The notes below the pieces were generated by a model. That model searched no databases. It had not been told where the DNA came from and saw only the letters and a list, made by a program, of their open reading frames with translations. From Lucinisca nassula (lineage: Eukaryota > Mollusca > Bivalvia > Lucinida > Lucinidae), in assembly GCA_963580285.1 (NCBI GenBank), contig OY757011.1, positions 161,311,908 to 161,375,907 on the forward strand: DNA of 64,000 bases, given 5' to 3'. The position numbers and the translations under genes are program-made. Positions 61,118 through 64,000 of this stretch are shown here, in pieces (position 1 is the first letter of the stretch; the number at the start of each line of letters is the position of its first letter).

Positions 61118-61204
61118 CTGGAATGCAAACACCTCATAGAAAATTTTGTATCAAAGGACGTAAGATTCGCATACATGTTGCGTGTGATACAATAGCTTTG
61201 ACTC

Positions 61205-61485
61205 CATCACGATAACACGCCTATATAATTTTGACCCCCTTGAACCCCACCTTTACATAGTAAAACTGGGGTTTACAGGGGTAAACCTTATTTTTCTTAT
61301 TTCTGCTCTAAAATATAGATTATTGGTACTCGTTAGAACCGCCTCGATGAGGCGGTTCTAACGAGTGCCCACAATCTTTATTTTGAGCAGAAATAAGAAA
61401 AATATCACAATTTTTCATCTTAAAATGTTCATTTTTTTCGGCGATAAAGGTGGCAATGTATTTGTATAGGCGTGTTTGCGTAATG
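61205..61485. mobile_element. Foldback MITE upstream of exon 1
   Basis: Ends CATCACGATAACACGCC and GGCGTGTTTGCGTAATG, with a near-perfect central hairpin around CCTCGATGAGG. An ATT microsatellite (61500-61540) follows. Confidence 0.84.
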
Positions 61486-61501
61486 TAATGATTTGAAATG
61501 A

Positions 61502-61543
<42 letters not shown>

Positions 61544-63044
61544 CCCCTCGCTCTTAGAACAAAAAGTGGGGATATTGTAATCGTCTTCGCCGTCTGTACG
61601 TCCGTACGTCTGACCAGATTACTCCTCCTACACCTTTAGAGAAACAATCTTGAAACCTTGCATGACACTCCTAGCTCTTGGGGCGGGGCTGTGGGGGAGT
61701 GCATGGGAGATTCAAAAATCAAAGTTTTTAGAACATGGCCGAGAACAATCAAATAGACCGACATGATGATTTGAATCCATTGCAATCATAAAAAAGTACG
61801 CCCTCCATAACGATTCACAGACCGTTATAGATAGAAGCTTGAAACCTTGTGAACTGATAGATCTTTGGTCTGGGGGAGTGTGCGAAAGGAGTGCGCAACA
61901 CTTTCGCACCATTCTAGCAATCATCATTGTTGTTATTATCATAACAAAACAGAGGACATTACAGGAGTGGTAATTTCATATGAAATTTTTTAAGCGAGCC
62001 TTTGGCGAGTTTCATTAATTCCAAATGAAATGACCTCGAGTGGAGGATTCTGTTTACCATAAAACGATTTTAACCCATTTTGTACCGGAAGCCCCAAAAC
62101 TGGTACCCTGGCGAACAGTGCAGGCCCAGATCAGACGCCCCAGCACGCGCCGTCTGATCAGGGCCTAAATTATTTGCAAAAAGGTCAGATATTTTCCAAA
62201 TCAGTTTTAAGTTAGTACAACCTGATGACCCTAAATTATGAAATTGACTACTGCTATATATAAGGAGGAAGATTCCATTTGGTATCTGATTTTATTGCCG
62301 AAGAAGTTTAAAATAATTTTAACAGAGACCACGCGGTTGTCACGGATGGCGCCAAAACGAACCACGAGTTAAACCACAACACCGACGTTGATATGACGTT
62401 GCCCTAGCGACTTGTGCCTGCTGGGACCATGTGAGGTCATATGAGTTGTTATGGCATGTCGTAACTTATTAAAAACAGGGACGTTATTTTAATTTTTTTT
62501 TCTGGGCGGGCGTCGGGGGTCGTCCTCGGCAGGCTTCCCTGATCATTTCCTTCACTTCTATTTCAACTTTTGGTTAACACTGTTTAAAAGCAAAAAAGAA
62601 CAAAAAGAAAAACGAGAAAGAAAGAAAGAAAGAAAATGAAAGGAAATGTCCACAATACCGTCCAATTGATAAGGCGGTTCTTACCAGTACACACAATCTA
62701 TAAGAAAATTATCAAGCATTTTGTTAGAAAGAAAGAAACTGTGAAGAAAGGCAAGACATGTTTCTTTATCTGATTGTTATTAATATCTTTATAAATCCTG
62801 GGTTGTTTTATATAGGTGTACTTCAGTTGAACCCGTTGATGAAATCCTAAAGGACATGATGTATAGTATACACAAGACTTATTTGAATCTATGCAGTTAT
62901 TCTTTGTTTATTATGTAGCTGGCATTTCCTTTTGCCAGACAGGTAAACAAAATGCAGTATCGCATGGTATGACAAAATTTACATAAACAAACACAGATGA
63001 CTTACAAATCAAAAGTGAGAGACCAAAGTCCAAGAACGGGACCA
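61486..63044. other. Microsatellite and unassigned intronic text
   Basis: ATT repeats at 61500-61540, then a block with GTACGTCCGTACGTCTGACC and two GAAACCTTG-containing partial duplicates (61640-61690 and 61830-61870). A scrap of the foldback MITE hairpin lies at 62650-62705. No cadherin exon was found upstream of 61117. Confidence 0.45.
62100..62295. repeat. Inverted partial copy of the 3655-4060 repeat
   Basis: Holds GCGAACAGTGCAGGCCCAG, the CAGACGCC/GGCGTCTG-type hairpin, then TTTTCCAAATCAG and GGAGGAAGATTCCATTTGG in inverted order. Solo hairpin relics are also seen near 11575-11640, 18440-18505, 19545-19580, 21030-21072, 37095-37120 and 46175-46205. Confidence 0.65.
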
Positions 63045-63570
63045 TTAATTACCCCAGGGCTATAATTAAGAGGCCCACTAGGTGAAGCTTCTTACTAAAT
63101 ATCAAATACCTTGGCTTTGTGGTTTCAGGATTAAAGACGTTCAAAGATTTTCCCTAAATAACACTCTTTAAAACATCTGGACCCCAGAGCGGGGTCAGTT
63201 TTGGCCCCAAGGCAATACATAGAACATTCTCGATGGTCCCCTAGATGAAGCTTCATACCAAATATCAAAAACCTGTACCCTCTGGTTTCAGACAAGAAGA
63301 ATTTTTAAACATTTCACCTATATGGGTCTATGTTAAATATGTGAGCTCCAGGGCGGGGCCATTTGTTTTTGGTTTTGCCCCAAGGCTATAATTTGAACAA
63401 CATTGGCAGATGTCCCTTAGGTGAAACTGAATACCAAATATGAAAGACCTGGGCCTTTTGGTTTTAGAAAAGAAAATTTTAAAGGTTTTCCATTTATAAG
63501 TCTATGTAAGGCATGTGGGCCCAAGGGCGGGCCAATTTTGGCCCCAACGCTATAATGTGAATAAAAGCGC
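63045..63570 (+). repeat. Tandem repeat of ~175 bp, three units
   Basis: Units share TAGGTGAAGCTTCATACCAA, CTGGTTTCAGA and GGGCGGGGCCATTTTTGGCC. After it, 63570-64000 has GGGCCATAACTC-like repeated phrases and no gene. Confidence 0.72.
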
Positions 63571-64000
63571 TGCTTGCACTGCATCATGCCCCGCCACTGC
63601 ATTTACGTAAAGCAAGTGCCATGACACTGTCAAACCAGAGTCACAGTATTAGTTCTTGCGTTCTGAACCTCAACTCATAATGCTTTACATTAGTTTTGTG
63701 TGAAGTGTGAAACGGTTTCCAACACACTAGTAAACTATTGGTAGCAATGATAATTTTCAAAATTTACTATGTTCAAAGGGCCATAACTCAAAAATAAGAC
63801 AACCAAGGTCACGGCTCTTGTGGTCTGCACGTTGTCTCATAGTGCTTTACATTTCTATGAGATATCATGAAAAAATCTAAAACAGTTTTCAACTTACAAT
63901 ACTGACATGAGTACCAGGTAGAACTTGCTATGTTTAATGTTCAAAGGACAATAACTCCAAATGTATACACACCAGAGTTATAGCCTAATGTTCTGCATGT

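Noticed and set aside
9719..61485. Many 60-90 codon frames with SRNKKNK or YFSYFCSK-like peptides
   Set aside because: They are translations of the foldback MITE and recur with it on both strands.
61500..61540. Simple repeats here and at 14668-14743, 16998-17050, 17776-17795, 20929-20952 and 58867-58880 as possible regulatory tracts
   Set aside because: Ordinary microsatellites or homopolymers, mostly SINE or LINE tails; nothing beyond length variation is supported.

Overview
This is intron-rich, repeat-dense animal DNA, most likely from a bivalve mollusc. I base that on the tRNA-headed SINEs ending in a GACGTTAAAC-type tail with CAAA or CA repeats, the many foldback MITEs, mariner and BEL/Pao remnants, and tandem hammerhead-ribozyme units of the kind described in bivalves. 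No species can be named, and nothing bacterial or organellar is present.

The backbone is one large minus-strand gene. Ten exons (61117 down to 5169) join in matching splice phase into about 502 codons of a divergent cadherin ectodomain with five cadherin repeats. Both ends of the gene lie outside the window: no signal peptide, membrane segment, start or stop is visible. Introns run from 0.8 to 19 kb and hold almost everything else. Exon 9 (7391-7201) has no ATG and is easily missed; splice sites, phase and homology define it.

Minus-strand order, 5' to 3': exon 1, then an intron with an 86-bp satellite array (55.5-58.2 kb) that looks like a tandemly amplified copy of the start of exon 2 with its 3' splice site; exons 2 and 3; an intron with a mariner element (49.67-50.95 kb); exon 4; an intron with a LINE (43.1-44.6 kb) and several satellites (37.6-42.4 kb); exons 5 and 6; a 19-kb intron with a decayed BEL/Pao retroelement (26.3-31 kb), a possible two-exon plus-strand gene end (25.0-25.7 kb) and satellites (21-24 kb); exons 7 and 8; an intron with hammerhead units (7.9-8.4 kb) and a LINE cut by two MITEs; exons 9 and 10; then a last intron with the best hammerhead-ribozyme tandem (1.53-2.05 kb) and a ~140-bp satellite (1-1.45 kb).

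The commonest repeat is a 230-400 bp foldback MITE (ends CATYACGAAAACACGCC, central GAACCGCCT hairpin), with about 20 complete or partial copies, two of them flanking exon 1. At least five SINE groups occur, many with clear target-site duplications. The strongest leads are the exon-derived satellite and the hammerhead units.
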